NCBI RefSeq assembly: GCF_025574465.1
Contig: NZ_JAOBPP010000021.1
Location: forward strand, 310,001-374,000
DNA from: Kordiimonas aestuarii
GTDB taxonomy: Bacteria; Pseudomonadota; Alphaproteobacteria; Sphingomonadales; Kordiimonadaceae
Direction of reading: 5' to 3'
Length of the DNA: 64,000 nt
In this document: positions 33,900 to 45,022 of the stretch, piece by piece
Numbering within the stretch: position 1 is the stretch's first letter
Layout: each line of letters starts with the position of its first letter
Position numbers and translations under genes: made by a program
The notes under the pieces: model-generated
The model's input: the letters and a program-made list of their open reading frames with translations, nothing else
Told to the model about the DNA's origin: nothing
Database searches by the model: none

Positions 33900-35294
33900 T
33901 TAGTCGCCGCTAACGATACGGTCCACCAGTTGTTTCACACTCGGGATAAAACCGTTTGAGTAGAATGGGTCAGAGCCAAAACGGAAGGCATTGTGACCGG
34001 CGAAGACGAGGTTGTCATCCACGCTGCCGCCATGCGCCACGTCATCAAGCGTCTTCTGGATACAGAAGCTGCGCGGGTCTGCAAGCCGACCTGTAGAGTT
34101 TTTCTCATTGGTCGCCCAGGATGAGAAACGGCACTGGCTCAGGCAGCCAACACAGTCCGCCTGATCCTTGCGGATTTCAGCGCATTTGTCTGGCGTGACG
34201 AAGATGAGCGAGCCATCCGGTGTTTTCATCGCGCGCTCATAGCCTGCTGCGATCCAGTCACGGGCTTTGCCTTCATCCGTGCGGCGCACAACATAGGTTT
34301 TACGCTCCACCACCAGCTCGGTGTCAAACTCGTCGTCTTTCTCAGCGCGGAAATCGATCTGACGGTCGTTCCTGTGCACCAGCTCGCCAATGAAACTGTT
34401 CTTCAGGGCGCTGGAGAAAAAGCCGGTCGGGCTGAAGTTCTGCAACAGGATGTCGCCGGGTTTCAGGCTCAGCAGACGTTTTTTCCACTTGTCTGAAATC
34501 TGGCTTTCCTTGGTCAGCAAGGGGCGCGTGCCGAACTGGAACATGATCGGCCCCAGCTCCTTGTTGTCGATCCAGTCTTTCCATTCCTTGAGGTTCCAAA
34601 CACCGCCGGCCATAATGATCGGCACATGGTCCAGACCAAGCTTGCGCATGATCTGCCTGAGCTCAAGCACACGGGGGTATGGGTCGCCCGGCTTATTGGG
34701 GTCTTCAGCATTTGAAAGGCCATTATGGCCGCCTGCAAGCCACGGGTCTTCATAGACCACGCCACCCAGAAGCTCGGACACGTTTTTATAGGCCCGCTTC
34801 CACAAAAGGTTAAACGCACGGCCCGACGAGACAATCGGGTAATAATGCGCGCCGTATTTGCTGGCGAGTTCACCAAGCTTGAACGGCATACCGGCACCAC
34901 AGGTCACCCCGTGGATCATGCCCTTGGTTTTTTCCAAAACTTCGTGAAGGATGCGCTGTGCGCTGCCGACTTCCCAAAGCATGTTGATATTGATATGGCC
35001 TTCGCCTCGGGAGAGTTCCCAAGCCTTGCGCACCTGGTCAATGGTGCCCTTGATCGAATACTGGATCATTTCCTCGTGGCGATCCTTACGGGTCCGGCCA
35101 AGATATTCGTGGGGTTCTACATTGCCGTGCGCGTCATACTGGTCAGCGATCACAGCCGAGATGGTGCCGATGCCACCAGCTGCGGCCCACGGGCCCGAGC
35201 TTGCACCGGTGGAGATGGCGACACCCTTGCCGCCTTCGATCAGTGGCAACACGTCCTTGCCGCCCAGTCGGATCGAATTCAAACTAAAACTCAT
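33900..35294 (-). CDS. Nitronate monooxygenase-like flavin oxidoreductase with C-terminal Cys cluster
   Basis: This is a 464-residue cytosolic TIM-barrel flavoprotein of the NAD(P)H-dependent flavin oxidoreductase/2-nitropropane dioxygenase family. Typical FMN-binding parts are GVAISTGASSGPWAAAGGIGTISA, HGVTCGAGMP, YYPIVSSGRAF, VPIIMAGGVW and MFQFGTRPL. Family enzymes are ~320-360 residues. This one adds ~100 residues that hold a cysteine cluster: C371, C381, C384, C388 and C411 (CX9CX2CX3C, then SFC). That spacing could bind an Fe-S cluster or zinc. Whether it oxidises nitronates or does another FMN reaction is uncertain. It is transcribed alone, between pnp and a strong terminator. Confidence 0.8.
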   Translation of the reverse strand: MSFSLNSIRLGGKDVLPLIEGGKGVAISTGASSGPWAAAGGIGTISAVIADQYDAHGNVEPHEYLGRTRKDRHEEMIQYSIKGTIDQVRKAWELSRGEGHININMLWEVGSAQRILHEVLEKTKGMIHGVTCGAGMPFKLGELASKYGAHYYPIVSSGRAFNLLWKRAYKNVSELLGGVVYEDPWLAGGHNGLSNAEDPNKPGDPYPRVLELRQIMRKLGLDHVPIIMAGGVWNLKEWKDWIDNKELGPIMFQFGTRPLLTKESQISDKWKKRLLSLKPGDILLQNFSPTGFFSSALKNSFIGELVHRNDRQIDFRAEKDDEFDTELVVERKTYVVRRTDEGKARDWIAAGYERAMKTPDGSLIFVTPDKCAEIRKDQADCVGCLSQCRFSSWATNEKNSTGRLADPRSFCIQKTLDDVAHGGSVDDNLVFAGHNAFRFGSDPFYSNGFIPSVKQLVDRIVSGD

Positions 35295-35351
35295 CTAACT
35301 CTCCCAAATCCAGGGTTCCGTAACGTCCCCCAGTGCCTTCCCCAAGAAGGC

Positions 35352-35384
35352 GAAACCGGCGTGATCGTATCACACGCCGGTTTC
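35352..35384 (-). terminator. Probable pnp terminator hairpin
   Basis: GAAACCGGCGTG (35352-35363) pairs perfectly with CACGCCGGTTTC (35373-35384). The minus-strand tail (GGTTTCGCCTTCTT) is short in T, so termination may be partial. Confidence 0.55.
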
Positions 35385-35416
35385 ATTTCAATTAAATCAC
35401 ATCTTTGCGCTCGCGA

Positions 35417-37585
35417 CTAGTCGCGATTGCCGCCGCGCTTGGGCGACGGAGATGCTTTTGGCGGACGTGCATCCGGGTTCTCTTCCCCGGTTTCCTGGTC
35501 CACAACACGCATGGAAAGGCGCACTTTACCGCGACCATCGATCTCAAGGCACTTGACGTAAACTTCGTCACCTTCCTTCACGACATCGGTCACTTTTTCC
35601 ACGCGGTCTTCGACCAGCTCGGAAATGTGCACGAGGCCATCACGGCTACCCATGAAGTTTACAAAGGCACCGAAGTCCATGATTCGCACGACCTTACCTT
35701 TGTAGATCGTACCAACTTCCGGCTCGGCCACGATGCCCATGATCCAGTTTTTCGCGGCTTCAATTTCGGAGCCAACGCTGGAGGCAATCTTGATCGTGCC
35801 GTCATCCTCGATATTGACCTTCGCACCGGTGGATTCAACGATCTCGCGGATCACTTTACCGCCAGTACCGATCACTTCGCGGATTTTGTCGGTCGGGATC
35901 TTCATGGTTTCAATGCGTGGTGCATGCTCGGAAAGCTCTGTACGAGCACCGGTCAGCGCCTTGTTCATCTCATCAAGGATGTAAGCGCGGCCACCATTTG
36001 CCTGGTTGAGCGCACGCTCCATAATGTCACGGGTGATGCCTGTGATCTTGATGTCCATCTGCAACGCAGTGATACCTTTTTCGGTACCGGCTACCTTGAA
36101 GTCCATGTCACCAAGGTGATCCTCGTCACCAAGGATGTCGGAAAGGACAGCAAAGTCGTCACCTTCCTTGATAAGACCCATGGCGATACCGGAAACCGGA
36201 CGGCTGATCGGCACGCCGGCATCCATCATGGCAAGCGAAGCACCACACACCGTTGCCATGGACGAGGAACCGTTTGATTCGGTGATCTCGGACACGAGGC
36301 GGATGGTGTAAGGGAACTCTTCGCCCTGCGGCAGAACAGCATTGACGGCGCGGTAAGCCAGTTTACCGTGGCCAACTTCGCGGCGACCGGTGAAACCGAC
36401 CCGGCCACACTCACCAACCGAGAACGGCGGGAAGTTATAGTGCAGCATGAAGTTTGAACGCCAACTGCCCTCAAGCGCGTCGATGATCTGCTCATCTTCG
36501 CCGGTACCGAGGGTCGCAACCACAAGCGCCTGCGTTTCACCACGGGTGAACAGCGCGGAACCGTGGGAGCGTGGCAAAACGCCAACTTCCGACATGATCG
36601 AACGAACCTGATCGAGGTCACGGCCATCAATACGTTTGCCGGTCTCAAGGATATTGCCACGCACGATCGAGCTTTCGAGCTTTTTCGTCAGGTCACCAAC
36701 CATTTGTGCGGTCAGATCGCTGTTTTCCTCGAGGATCGGTGCAACAGCTTCGGCGATTTTCACCTTGGCTTCACCAATTTTGGCAACACGGTCCTGCTTG
36801 GTGGTGATGGTGTAAGCTGCGCGAAGGTCGTCTTCGCCCGCTTCCGCTATCGCCGCCTTCAGGTCGTCCTTGTTCGGGCCTTCTGGCAGTTCCCAAGGCT
36901 CTTTCGCCGCAGCTTCAGCAAGCTCGATGATCGCATCGATAACTTTTTGCGCCGCTTCGTGACCAAAGGTCACCGCGCCCAGCATTACGTCTTCCGAAAG
37001 CTCTTTTGCCTGTGATTCGACCATCAGTACAGCATCGGACGTTCCCGCAACAACCAGTTCAAGGTCGCTTTCCTTCACTTCTTCAAGTGTCGGATTGAGG
37101 ATGTATTCGCCGTCCTTGTAGCCAACCTTGGCACCCGCAATCGGGCCCATGAACGGAAGGCCGGAAAGCGTAAGCGCAGCCGACGCACCGATCATGGCAA
37201 CAACATCGCTGTCGTTCTCAAGGTCGTGGCTCAGCACAGTACAGATAACCTGTACTTCGTTTTTGAACCCGTCGGGGAACAGCGGGCGGATCGGACGGTC
37301 GATCAGGCGGCTGACGAGTGTTTCTTTTTCACTCGGGCGGCCTTCGCGCTTGAAGAAGCCGCCAGGGATCTTACCGGCAGCGTAGAATTTCTCGATATAG
37401 TTCACAGTGAGGGGAAAGAAGTCCTGACCCGGCTTCTGTGATTTGGCGCCGACAACGGTGCAGAGCACTTCGGTGTCACCATATTTGGCCATAACGGCGC
37501 CGTCTGCTTGTCTTGCGACATGACCGGTTTCAAGAGAGAGGGTACGGCCGCCCCATTCGATTTCTTTGCGATGGATATTGAACAT
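35417..37585 (-). CDS. pnp: Polynucleotide phosphorylase
   Basis: At 722 residues this is the normal length. Two RNase PH domains flank a helical domain. The KH domain has the loop [26 protein letters not shown]. The C-terminal S1 domain starts [60 protein letters not shown] is the conserved RNA-binding block of the first PH domain. The enzyme degrades RNA 3'-5' with phosphate in the degradosome. It lies downstream of rpsO as in most proteobacteria, with hairpins between them. Confidence 0.97.
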   Translation of the reverse strand: MFNIHRKEIEWGGRTLSLETGHVARQADGAVMAKYGDTEVLCTVVGAKSQKPGQDFFPLTVNYIEKFYAAGKIPGGFFKREGRPSEKETLVSRLIDRPIRPLFPDGFKNEVQVICTVLSHDLENDSDVVAMIGASAALTLSGLPFMGPIAGAKVGYKDGEYILNPTLEEVKESDLELVVAGTSDAVLMVESQAKELSEDVMLGAVTFGHEAAQKVIDAIIELAEAAAKEPWELPEGPNKDDLKAAIAEAGEDDLRAAYTITTKQDRVAKIGEAKVKIAEAVAPILEENSDLTAQMVGDLTKKLESSIVRGNILETGKRIDGRDLDQVRSIMSEVGVLPRSHGSALFTRGETQALVVATLGTGEDEQIIDALEGSWRSNFMLHYNFPPFSVGECGRVGFTGRREVGHGKLAYRAVNAVLPQGEEFPYTIRLVSEITESNGSSSMATVCGASLAMMDAGVPISRPVSGIAMGLIKEGDDFAVLSDILGDEDHLGDMDFKVAGTEKGITALQMDIKITGITRDIMERALNQANGGRAYILDEMNKALTGARTELSEHAPRIETMKIPTDKIREVIGTGGKVIREIVESTGAKVNIEDDGTIKIASSVGSEIEAAKNWIMGIVAEPEVGTIYKGKVVRIMDFGAFVNFMGSRDGLVHISELVEDRVEKVTDVVKEGDEVYVKCLEIDGRGKVRLSMRVVDQETGEENPDARPPKASPSPKRGGNRD

Positions 37586-37729
37586 TTTCTAACCTTTCAG
37601 CGACTGACCGGGTATCGCACTTCTACCTGCCGATCAGCCTCGGCGTCTTCCCTATGAAGAACGCCCCGCTTTTCATATATATCCCGGGCCTCCCGGATTA
37701 GAGACCAAGGTGCTTTCTTAAATGCCAAA

Positions 37730-37782
37730 GGGGCACCTGATGCCCCAATGAAAACAGGAAGGCCGGTTCCTGTGAACCGGCC
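37730..37782 (-). terminator. Two hairpins between rpsO and pnp
   Basis: GGCCGGTTC (37761-37769) pairs with GAACCGGCC (37774-37782), and GGGGCA (37730-37735) pairs with TGCCCC (37741-37746). On the minus strand the first is followed by TTCCTGTTTTC and the second by CCTTTGGCATTT. They probably attenuate or process the rpsO-pnp transcript, as RNase III sites do in related loci. Confidence 0.55.
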
Positions 37783-37802
37783 CCCTTGAACTTTAGCTTG
37801 AC

Positions 37803-38072
37803 TTACTTACGCAGGCCCAGACGACCGATGAGCGTTGTGTAACGCCCTTCGTCTTTGCCTTTGAGGTAATCAAGCAGCTTGCGACGCTGGTTGACCATCT
37901 TGATCAGGCCACGGCGGGAATGGTTATCCTTTTTGTGGTCCTTGAAGTGTTCGGTCAGGGTCACAATACGCGACGTCAGGATAGCAACCTGCACCTCTGG
38001 GGAGCCGGTATCGCCTTCTTGCGTGGCGTATTCTTTGATCAGTTCTTGTTTCCGTTCAGCAGTGATCGACAT
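37803..38072 (-). CDS. rpsO: 30S ribosomal protein S15
   Basis: It has 89 residues, the family length, starting [20 protein letters not shown] after AGGAGAAG. The conserved core [48 protein letters not shown] binds the 16S rRNA three-way junction and nucleates platform assembly. The frame upstream to 38165 belongs to truB shadow sequence. It is spaced 19 bases from truB. Confidence 0.98.
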   Translation of the reverse strand: MSITAERKQELIKEYATQEGDTGSPEVQVAILTSRIVTLTEHFKDHKKDNHSRRGLIKMVNQRRKLLDYLKGKDEGRYTTLIGRLGLRK

Positions 38073-38091
38073 CGATCTTCTCCTAAAAAAG

Positions 38092-38991
38092 TTACATATT
38101 GAAGACCCGCAGGGACTTGATGATGCCGTCAGTGTTTTCAGCGACCGCCAGCGGCACATCGCCACACATCAGAACAATCGTTCCCTGCTTAGCCGCGGGC
38201 AGGTGGAGGGTTTGTCCGCATCTGATGCGATCCGCCTCCGGGTCTGATACGGCAACCGCCGGGATGTCGTCCAGCGCCGTCGCAATCGGACATAGATAGT
38301 CCACAGCGGGCGCACTATGGCTCAACTCATCCAGCTTTTCCAGCGAAATCGCGCGCTCAAGGCCGAAGGGGCCCACCCTCAGGCGCCTCAGCATGCTCAC
38401 ATGGCCAAACGTGCCGAGCGCCAGCGCAATGTCGCGCGCGAGCGAGCGCACATAGGTGCCCTTGCCGCAGGTGACAAAAAGCGTGGCTTCGCCAGCTTCC
38501 GTGTCAAAGCTATCAAGCCTAAGTGTATGAATTTTAACGGGCCTTGCCCTCAGCTCAACCGTCTCGCCGTCGCGCGCCAGCTTGTAGGCACGCTGACCAT
38601 CCACCTTGATGGCGCTATAGGCCGGCGGCACCTGCTCAATCGTGCCGGTGAAGCGGGGCAGGATTGCCACCACTTCCGATTCCTGCGGGATTCGCCCGCC
38701 GCTCTCGAGAACCGCGCCTTCAAGGTCATCCGAATCGGTCGAAGAGCCGAATCTGACAGTGAAGGCATAGTCCTTGCTGGCATCAACGATGAAAGGCATG
38801 GTTTTGGTCGCTTCACCCAGCCCGATGGGCAGGATACCGCTCGCCAGTGGGTCCAGCGTGCCGCCGTGGCCCACCTTCTGTGCCTTGGTAAGATATTTGA
38901 TGCGACCGACAACCTTGGCGCTCGACATCCCGAGCGGTTTGTCGACAACCATCCAGCCGTCGACCTTCTCACCCTTGCGCTTGCGTGCCAT
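38092..38991 (-). CDS. truB: tRNA pseudouridine-55 synthase
   Basis: The product is 299 residues. Catalytic D47 lies in [15 protein letters not shown]. Other family blocks are [33 protein letters not shown] and [32 protein letters not shown]. It makes Psi55 in the T-loop of tRNAs. ATG at 38991 follows the rbfA stop by one base. The upstream ORF extension lies inside rbfA and is rejected. Confidence 0.97.
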   Translation of the reverse strand: MARKRKGEKVDGWMVVDKPLGMSSAKVVGRIKYLTKAQKVGHGGTLDPLASGILPIGLGEATKTMPFIVDASKDYAFTVRFGSSTDSDDLEGAVLESGGRIPQESEVVAILPRFTGTIEQVPPAYSAIKVDGQRAYKLARDGETVELRARPVKIHTLRLDSFDTEAGEATLFVTCGKGTYVRSLARDIALALGTFGHVSMLRRLRVGPFGLERAISLEKLDELSHSAPAVDYLCPIATALDDIPAVAVSDPEADRIRCGQTLHLPAAKQGTIVLMCGDVPLAVAENTDGIIKSLRVFNM

Positions 38992-38992
38992 T

Positions 38993-39421
38993 CTACTCTT
39001 CTTCGTCCGACCAGTCGTCAGCATGCGCATCATCATGGTCGAGGTCACGCTGCACCCGCGGGTCGCGCAGCAACAAGTCGATGTGGCTGGCCTCATCAAA
39101 GCTTTCGTCGATGATAAACTTGAGCCGCGGCATATATTTCATATGCACAACCTTGCTCATTTCGCCGCGCAGGAAAGCAGCGTTTTTATTGAGCGCCTTT
39201 GTCACAACCCCCTTGGGGTCCCCGCCAAGCGGCATGACAAACACGGTCGCGTTCCTGAGGTCGGGGCTGACCCGAACCTCGGAAACCGTGACACTTGTAC
39301 CAGCAATATCCGGGTCCTGCACGTCGCCGCGCTGCAGGATGGCCGAGATGGCATGGCGCACATTCTCGCCCACGCGCAAAAGGCGCAGGCTCGGGCCCTT
39401 GGCATGTTGAGACTTGGACAT
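38993..39421 (-). CDS. rbfA: 30S ribosome-binding factor A
   Basis: It has 142 residues with a KH-like fold. GENVRHAISAILQRGDVQDPDI, TVSEVRVSPDLRNATVFVMPLGG and MKYMPRLKFIIDESFDEA are typical RbfA. The acidic tail (HDDAHADDWSDEEE) is long. It assists late 16S 5'-end maturation and cold adaptation. It lies between infB and truB in the classic order. Confidence 0.96.
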   Translation of the reverse strand: MSKSQHAKGPSLRLLRVGENVRHAISAILQRGDVQDPDIAGTSVTVSEVRVSPDLRNATVFVMPLGGDPKGVVTKALNKNAAFLRGEMSKVVHMKYMPRLKFIIDESFDEASHIDLLLRDPRVQRDLDHDDAHADDWSDEEE

Positions 39422-39463
39422 AGTATACCTTAACCGTCAGTCACCGGGAAACCGGCGCAAGCT

Positions 39464-42097
39464 CTATAGCTTGCGCTGTATTTCCTCAAGTTCGTAAACT
39501 TCGAGCACATCACCCGACTTGAAATCGTGGTAGTTCTCGAAGGTGAGGCCACATTCCTGACCGGCACGCACTTCTTTCACATCGTCCTTGAAGCGGCGCA
39601 GGTTGTCGATCTGGCCTTCGTAGATGATGACATCGTTGCGCAGGATACGAGCCTTGAGGTCGTTGCGGATCGAACCTTCGACCACAAAACAACCCGCCGC
39701 CTTGCCGGATTTGCCTGCCTGGAAGGCATCGCGAATTTCGGCCTGACCAATGACGTTTTCCTTGTATTCCGGGCCAAGCTGACCAGCCATCGCCGCTTTC
39801 ACTTCGTCGATGAGGTCATAGATCACGGAATAATATTTGATTGTGATGCCTTCGGCCTCAGCCGCTTCACGCGCCTGTTTGTTCGGCCGTACGTTAAAGC
39901 CGATCACGAGCGCGCCGGAAGCTTGCGCCAGGGTGATGTCGGTTTCGGTAATACCGCCCACAGCCCCGTGGATCACACGACACTTGATGTCGTCGTTACC
40001 GGCTTTTTCAAGCGACTGCGTGATTGCCTCAACCGAGCCCTGCACGTCACCCTTGATGACAACGTCAAACGTCTGAACGCCTTCGTTCTCCTTCATCTGG
40101 GAGAAGATGCTTTCAAGCGTTTTCGGCGCGGCCGCCGCAGCCTGGCGTCTCTTGCGCTGCATGTCCTGACGATAAGACGTCACCTCACGGGCACGGCTTT
40201 CATTATCAACAACCGCGAAGTCATCGCCCGCACCCGGCGCACCGTTCAGGCCCAGAACCTCAACCGGCACACTTGGGCCCGCTTCGGTTACCTGTTCACC
40301 CTTGTCGTTCACGAGCGCCCTCACGCGGCCCCATTCAGGACCGGCGACAAAAATGTCACCCACCCTGAGCGTCCCGCGCTGGACAAGCACGGTGGCAACA
40401 GGGCCACGGCCTTTATCGAGCTTGGCTTCAACAACCACGCCCTCGGCGTCACGATTGCCGTTGGCTTTCAGTTCAAGAATTTCAGCCTGCAGCGCGATGG
40501 CTTCCTTGAGTTTATCAAGGCCGTCACCAGTCTTGGCCGACACTTCAACTTCCTGCGTATCGCCGGAGAAGGTCTCGGTCACCACCTCATGCTGCAGAAG
40601 CTCATTGCGCACGCGGTCTGGATTGGCGCCCTCTCGGTCCATCTTGTTGATGGCCACGATGATCGGCACACCCGCCGCCTTGGCGTGGTGGATCGCTTCA
40701 ATCGTTTGCGGCATCACGCCGTCATCGGCCGCCACCACAAGGATCACGATATCGGTCGCGCTGGCACCGCGTGCCCGCATCTGGGTAAAGGCCGCGTGGC
40801 CCGGTGTATCAAGGAAAGTGATCTTGTTGTCACCGACAGACACCTGATATGCACCGATGTGCTGGGTAATACCACCCGCTTCGCCCGATACCACGTTCGC
40901 CTCCCTGAGCGCATCAAGAAGCGAGGTTTTACCATGGTCAACGTGGCCCATCACGGTCACGATCGGCGCGCGTGGTGCCAGATCATCTTCATGATCGTCC
41001 TCACCCACAAGGCCAATCTCAACGTCGGCATCAGATACACGTTTCGGCGTGTGGCCCATTTCCGTCACCACCAGCTCGGCCGTATCCTGGTCAAGCGTCT
41101 GGTTGATGGTTGCCATCACTCCCATGCCCATCAAAGTCTTGATCAGCATGGTCGCTTTTTCAGCCATCCGGTTGGCAAGTTCCTGAACGGTAATCGCCTC
41201 AGGGATCGTAATCTCGCGCGCCTGCTTCGGCTGGTTCGCGGAAGCGTCCTGCGCCTGGCGCTTTTTCGCCTGCGCCCGTTTGAATGCAGCGATAGAGCGC
41301 TGGCGTTCATCACCACCCGAAAGCGCGCTTGAGATCGTCAAACGGCCCGAGCGACGGTCATCGCCGCGACCGCGGCCACGGCTTGGGCGTTGTTCCTGCC
41401 CTGCCGGGACGCCAGGAGCGCCTTTTTTGCGCTTCGAGCGCGGCTTGCGGTCGTCGTCGCTATCATCTGTTGTCGCCGCCTGGCGCGCTTCGCTTGCCTT
41501 CTTCAGCTGCACAGCGCGGGCTTCAAGCTCGGCTTTCTTGCGCGCTTCGGCTTCGGCTTTCTCGCGAACCTTGAGGTCCTCTTCCACCTTCTTGGCGGCA
41601 TCGGCTTCAGATTTTTTCTTGTTCTCGGCTTCGCGCTTGGCCTTCATATCGGTCTCGGCGCGAATACGGGCTTCTTCTTCGTCGTCGCGCGCAGCCGCTT
41701 CGGCCGCTTCGCGGATCTTGCGTTCAGCCGCTTCCTTGGCTTCGCGCGCTTCACGCGCTGCCTTTTCCTTGGCTTCCTCTTCCGCCCGACGCTTCGCTTC
41801 TTCAAGCACCCGCATGCGGGTTTCCTGTTCGGTGTTCGTCAGGTTCTGTACACCTTCACCCGCAGGCTTCTTGGGCACATAAGACTTCGGCGTCTTGCGC
41901 GTTACAGACGGTGCGTCCGGGTTCGCAGGCGATTCCATCGCGCCACCCTTGTGAAGCACCCGTTTTTTCTTGCGCTCAACAACCACTGACTTGCTGCGCC
42001 CATGGCTGAAGCTTTGACGAACCTGACCGGTCTCAACCCCCTTGTTTACTCCAAGAGTGCCGCGGCCGGACAATGTCAGTTTCTTTTCGTCGCTCAT
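39464..42097 (-). CDS. infB: Translation initiation factor IF-2
   Basis: This 877-residue GTPase has a long charged N-terminal region (residues ~90-260, Ala/Glu/Lys/Arg-rich, likely coiled or disordered). An IF2_N module follows (~300-345, [20 protein letters not shown]). G1 is GHVDHGKT (384-391), G3 DTPGH, G4 NKMD and G5 SAKTGDG. C-terminal domains IV hold the fMet-tRNA-binding fold. ATG at 42097 sits three bases from the ylxR stop; the frame to 42124 overlaps that gene. IF-2 delivers initiator tRNA to the 30S subunit. Confidence 0.97.
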   Translation of the reverse strand: MSDEKKLTLSGRGTLGVNKGVETGQVRQSFSHGRSKSVVVERKKKRVLHKGGAMESPANPDAPSVTRKTPKSYVPKKPAGEGVQNLTNTEQETRMRVLEEAKRRAEEEAKEKAAREAREAKEAAERKIREAAEAAARDDEEEARIRAETDMKAKREAENKKKSEADAAKKVEEDLKVREKAEAEARKKAELEARAVQLKKASEARQAATTDDSDDDRKPRSKRKKGAPGVPAGQEQRPSRGRGRGDDRRSGRLTISSALSGGDERQRSIAAFKRAQAKKRQAQDASANQPKQAREITIPEAITVQELANRMAEKATMLIKTLMGMGVMATINQTLDQDTAELVVTEMGHTPKRVSDADVEIGLVGEDDHEDDLAPRAPIVTVMGHVDHGKTSLLDALREANVVSGEAGGITQHIGAYQVSVGDNKITFLDTPGHAAFTQMRARGASATDIVILVVAADDGVMPQTIEAIHHAKAAGVPIIVAINKMDREGANPDRVRNELLQHEVVTETFSGDTQEVEVSAKTGDGLDKLKEAIALQAEILELKANGNRDAEGVVVEAKLDKGRGPVATVLVQRGTLRVGDIFVAGPEWGRVRALVNDKGEQVTEAGPSVPVEVLGLNGAPGAGDDFAVVDNESRAREVTSYRQDMQRKRRQAAAAAPKTLESIFSQMKENEGVQTFDVVIKGDVQGSVEAITQSLEKAGNDDIKCRVIHGAVGGITETDITLAQASGALVIGFNVRPNKQAREAAEAEGITIKYYSVIYDLIDEVKAAMAGQLGPEYKENVIGQAEIRDAFQAGKSGKAAGCFVVEGSIRNDLKARILRNDVIIYEGQIDNLRRFKDDVKEVRAGQECGLTFENYHDFKSGDVLEVYELEEIQRKL

Positions 42098-42098
42098 A

Positions 42099-42728
42099 TT
42101 ACTCTTCGTTCCCTTGCGCTTCACAAGTCAGCGGGCCCAGCCCGCGCAACCGTATCAGACGGCCTAGATCGGCCTTTAACATCTCCGTGCCGCCACTTGT
42201 CATCAGCAGCACATGAACCACGTTTTCCCGCCCCAGCGCTTTCGAAAGCGCTTCGCGGTCAAACAGCGACACGGTGGGCACATTGTCGCCCACTGCCGCT
42301 TTAATCTTGCGGCGCCCGTCTTCGGCGCCGTCGGTGGCAGCAACCACAAGCGCCGGTCGCCCGGCCCCTCTTTTGGTGAGTGCAGCCTTGATCTTGTCAA
42401 AGCCCGTCACCAGATTGCCTGCCCTTTGCTCAAGCCCGAGCCTGTCGAGGCAGCGCCGCGTCATGAGGCGGTCAATCGTCTCGACCAGATCCTCTGGCAC
42501 CGCTTCGCGCCGGACGGTTGTTTTCAGCGACCGGCTGGCAGCTTTTGCAAGCTTGCCGTCCTGCACGGCGGCGGCCAGTGCCGCGCCGTCCACGCTGACC
42601 CACATACCCCGTCCGGGCAGTCGGGCGGCCACATCTGGTACAATCATACCATCAGGGCCAAGAGCGAGGCGAACCAGATCACTTTCCGGTCGCGCCTCAT
42701 GGTTTAATATGCACCGCCTCTCACGCAT
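42099..42728 (-). CDS. YlxR/DUF448 RNA-binding protein with L7Ae-like domain
   Basis: This 209-residue protein sits between nusA and infB, its standard place. Residues 1-80 are DUF448/YlxR ([44 protein letters not shown]). Residues ~100-200 are L7Ae-like ([41 protein letters not shown]). The two-domain form is normal in alphaproteobacteria. It is presumed to bind RNA or nucleoid. Start at 42728 leaves a 29-base gap after nusA. Upstream codons in frame look protein-like (EPMRERRC), but no other start codon is present. Confidence 0.92.
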   Translation of the reverse strand: MRERRCILNHEARPESDLVRLALGPDGMIVPDVAARLPGRGMWVSVDGAALAAAVQDGKLAKAASRSLKTTVRREAVPEDLVETIDRLMTRRCLDRLGLEQRAGNLVTGFDKIKAALTKRGAGRPALVVAATDGAEDGRRKIKAAVGDNVPTVSLFDREALSKALGRENVVHVLLMTSGGTEMLKADLGRLIRLRGLGPLTCEAQGNEE

Positions 42729-42757
42729 TGGCTTGCTCTCTTGCGGTGCGGAAGGAA

Positions 42758-44410
42758 TTACTCTTTTCCTTCTTCCGCCGTCTCGGCGGCAGCAGCCACA
42801 TCAACCGGGGCTTCTTCAGCACCCTCTTCCGCGACGGTAGCTTCTTCACCTTCGTCAGCCGCTTCTTCGCGATGACCAAAGGCTTCTTCAGCCGAGATCC
42901 AGCCAAGAACGACACGGGCGGACATGATCATGTCGCTCGCAACATCTTCCGCCAGGCCAAAAGCCTTCAGAATACCGTCGTCTTTGCTGGTCAGTTCGTC
43001 GGCAGCACAGCCAGCAAAGTCTTCAAGGGTTTTCACCTCGGCTTCACCAAGCGCCACCAGCATCTGCGGCGACAGGCCTTCAACGTCGGCCAGCTCATCT
43101 TCAACGCCAAGCTCGATCCGCTTTTCGTCAGCGGCGCGGGCTTCTGCTTCAAGGAAGTCGCGGGCACGGCGTTGCAGTTCTTCTACAAGGCCGTCATCAA
43201 AGCCTTCAACTGCCAGCAGCTCTTCAGGTTCAACATAGCCGATTTCCTCGACTTCTGTGAACCCTTCCGCAACCAACAGATGGGCAAGCGTGTCGTCAAC
43301 ATCAAGGGCTTCAACAAAACGCTTGCTTTGCGTCATGAATTCTTCCTGGCGACGTTCGCTTTCTTCCGCTTCCGTCATGATATCGATTGTCCAGCCGGTA
43401 AGCTGGGATGCCAGCCGCACGTTCTGGCCACGACGACCGATCGCCAGCGACAGCTGGTCATCCGGCACAACAACTTCAACGCGCGAGCGTTCTTCGTCCA
43501 GCACCACCTTCGAGACTTCAGCCGGTTGCAGCGCATTCACAATGAAGGACGCCACGTCACCCGACCATGGAATGATGTCGATCTTCTCGCCCTGAAGCTC
43601 GTTCACAACCGCCTGCACGCGGCTGCCACGCATACCAACGCAGGCGCCCACAGGGTCGATCGAGCCATCGTTCGATAGCACGGCGATCTTGGCGCGGCTG
43701 CCCGGGTCACGGGCCACGGAGCGAATCTCGATGATACCGTCGTAAATTTCCGGCACTTCCTGCGCAAACAGCGCGGCCATGAAATCAGGCTTGGTGCGCG
43801 ACATGAAAATCTGCGGGCCACGGTTTTCGCGGCGCACTTCATAGATGAAGCCGCGGATACGTTCGTTCTGGCGGATATGTTCACGCGGGATCACCTGATC
43901 ACGGCGCATGATGGCTTCCGCGCGGCCCAGGTCCACGATCACATTGCCATATTCAACGCGCTTGACCACACCAGTGACAACTTCGCTGACCTTGTCCTTG
44001 TATTCATCATACTGGCGCTGACGCTCGGCATCACGCACCTTCTGCACGATCACCTGCTTGGCGGTCTGTGCGGCGATGCGGCCAAAGTCCATCGGCGGCA
44101 GGCTTGAGGCCAGATAATCGCCAACCTCGGCGTCTGCCTTGTCATGACGAGCGTCGTCAAGGCTGATCTGAACCGCTGGTTCCTCAACCTCTTCCACGAC
44201 CTCAAGAACCCGGAAAAGACGGATGTCACCGGTATTTTTGTCGATCTGCGCCCTGATCTCGTTTTCCGCACCATAGCGGGACCGCGCGGCCTTCTGGATC
44301 GCCTCTTCCATCGCTTCGAGAACGATGTCCTTGTCGATCGATTTCTCGCGCGCCACGAGATCTGCAATTTGCAGCAGTTCCAACCTGTTTGCACTGACAG
44401 CAGCAGCCAT
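42758..44410 (-). CDS. nusA: Transcription termination/antitermination factor NusA
   Basis: It has 550 residues. An N-terminal RNAP-binding domain starts VSANRLELLQIADLVAREKSID. An S1 domain (~135-200) and two KH domains follow (GACVGMRGSRVQAVVNEL and GRRGQNVRLASQLTGWTIDI). C-terminal helix-hairpin-helix repeats (LVAEGFTEVEEIGYVEPEELL, ALGEAEVKTLEDFAGC) and a Glu-rich tail complete it. ATG at 44410 follows GGAGTG; the ATG is preceded by in-frame GTG codons. It controls pausing, termination and antitermination. Confidence 0.97.
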   Translation of the reverse strand: MAAAVSANRLELLQIADLVAREKSIDKDIVLEAMEEAIQKAARSRYGAENEIRAQIDKNTGDIRLFRVLEVVEEVEEPAVQISLDDARHDKADAEVGDYLASSLPPMDFGRIAAQTAKQVIVQKVRDAERQRQYDEYKDKVSEVVTGVVKRVEYGNVIVDLGRAEAIMRRDQVIPREHIRQNERIRGFIYEVRRENRGPQIFMSRTKPDFMAALFAQEVPEIYDGIIEIRSVARDPGSRAKIAVLSNDGSIDPVGACVGMRGSRVQAVVNELQGEKIDIIPWSGDVASFIVNALQPAEVSKVVLDEERSRVEVVVPDDQLSLAIGRRGQNVRLASQLTGWTIDIMTEAEESERRQEEFMTQSKRFVEALDVDDTLAHLLVAEGFTEVEEIGYVEPEELLAVEGFDDGLVEELQRRARDFLEAEARAADEKRIELGVEDELADVEGLSPQMLVALGEAEVKTLEDFAGCAADELTSKDDGILKAFGLAEDVASDMIMSARVVLGWISAEEAFGHREEAADEGEEATVAEEGAEEAPVDVAAAAETAEEGKE

Positions 44411-44494
44411 CACAATCACTCCGTCGTTTCAGGGCAAGGTCACCACACATAGCTGGTGAAAGCGCCTTGCTAAAACTTTATTCACCCACGGCGA

Positions 44495-45022
44495 CTAAGC
44501 GTCGTCCGCGGCCTGAGCATTACCATTTCTCGCTGCGGCTTCTTTTTGCACCGCCTCGAGAAGTTCATCAGTCAGCAGAAGCTTGGCCTTGGCGATCTCG
44601 CCGTAAGCCAGCGCCACCACACCTTCGTCGTCCGTTTCAATCTTGAGCGTCTCGCCATCAAACGCGGTCAGCCGACCACGGAAACGACGACGACCGTCAA
44701 GCTGGGCCTCAAGCTCCACCTTGGCATCAAAGCCAATCCAGCGCTCAAAATCCTTTGGCCGCGTCAGCGGCCGGTCAATACCGGGGGAGCTTACTTCAAG
44801 AAGATACTCTCCCGGCAGCGGGTCTTCCACATCAAGAATGAGCGAAAGCTCGCGGGACAGTTTTGCGCAATCCTCGACACCCATGGTGCCGTCGGGCTTT
44901 TCCGCCATGATCTGCAGCGTTGGCTTGCGCCCGCCACCATAGGTCACGCGAATAAGCTCGTAACCGAGTGCAGACACAGTCGGTTCAATGATCTCAGCAA
45001 TGTTATTGGCAGCGTCGCTCAC
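44495..45022 (-). CDS. rimP: Ribosome maturation factor RimP
   Basis: It has 175 residues from a GTG start at 45022 behind AAGGACGG (a TTG one codon earlier is less likely). The alpha/beta N-domain includes ALGYELIRVTYGGGRKPTLQIMAE and YLLEVSSPGIDRPLTRPKDFERW, the most conserved RimP block. The C-domain is SH3/Sm-like (GRLTAFDGETLKIET). It assists 30S assembly. It leads the rimP-nusA-ylxR-infB-rbfA-truB chain. Confidence 0.95.
   Translation of the reverse strand: MSDAANNIAEIIEPTVSALGYELIRVTYGGGRKPTLQIMAEKPDGTMGVEDCAKLSRELSLILDVEDPLPGEYLLEVSSPGIDRPLTRPKDFERWIGFDAKVELEAQLDGRRRFRGRLTAFDGETLKIETDDEGVVALAYGEIAKAKLLLTDELLEAVQKEAAARNGNAQAADDA

Noticed and set aside
39527..41332. 601-codon open frame antisense to infB
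   Set aside because: It mirrors the codon-third-position pattern of infB, has no family resemblance and no ribosome site. It is a shadow of a GC-rich gene.
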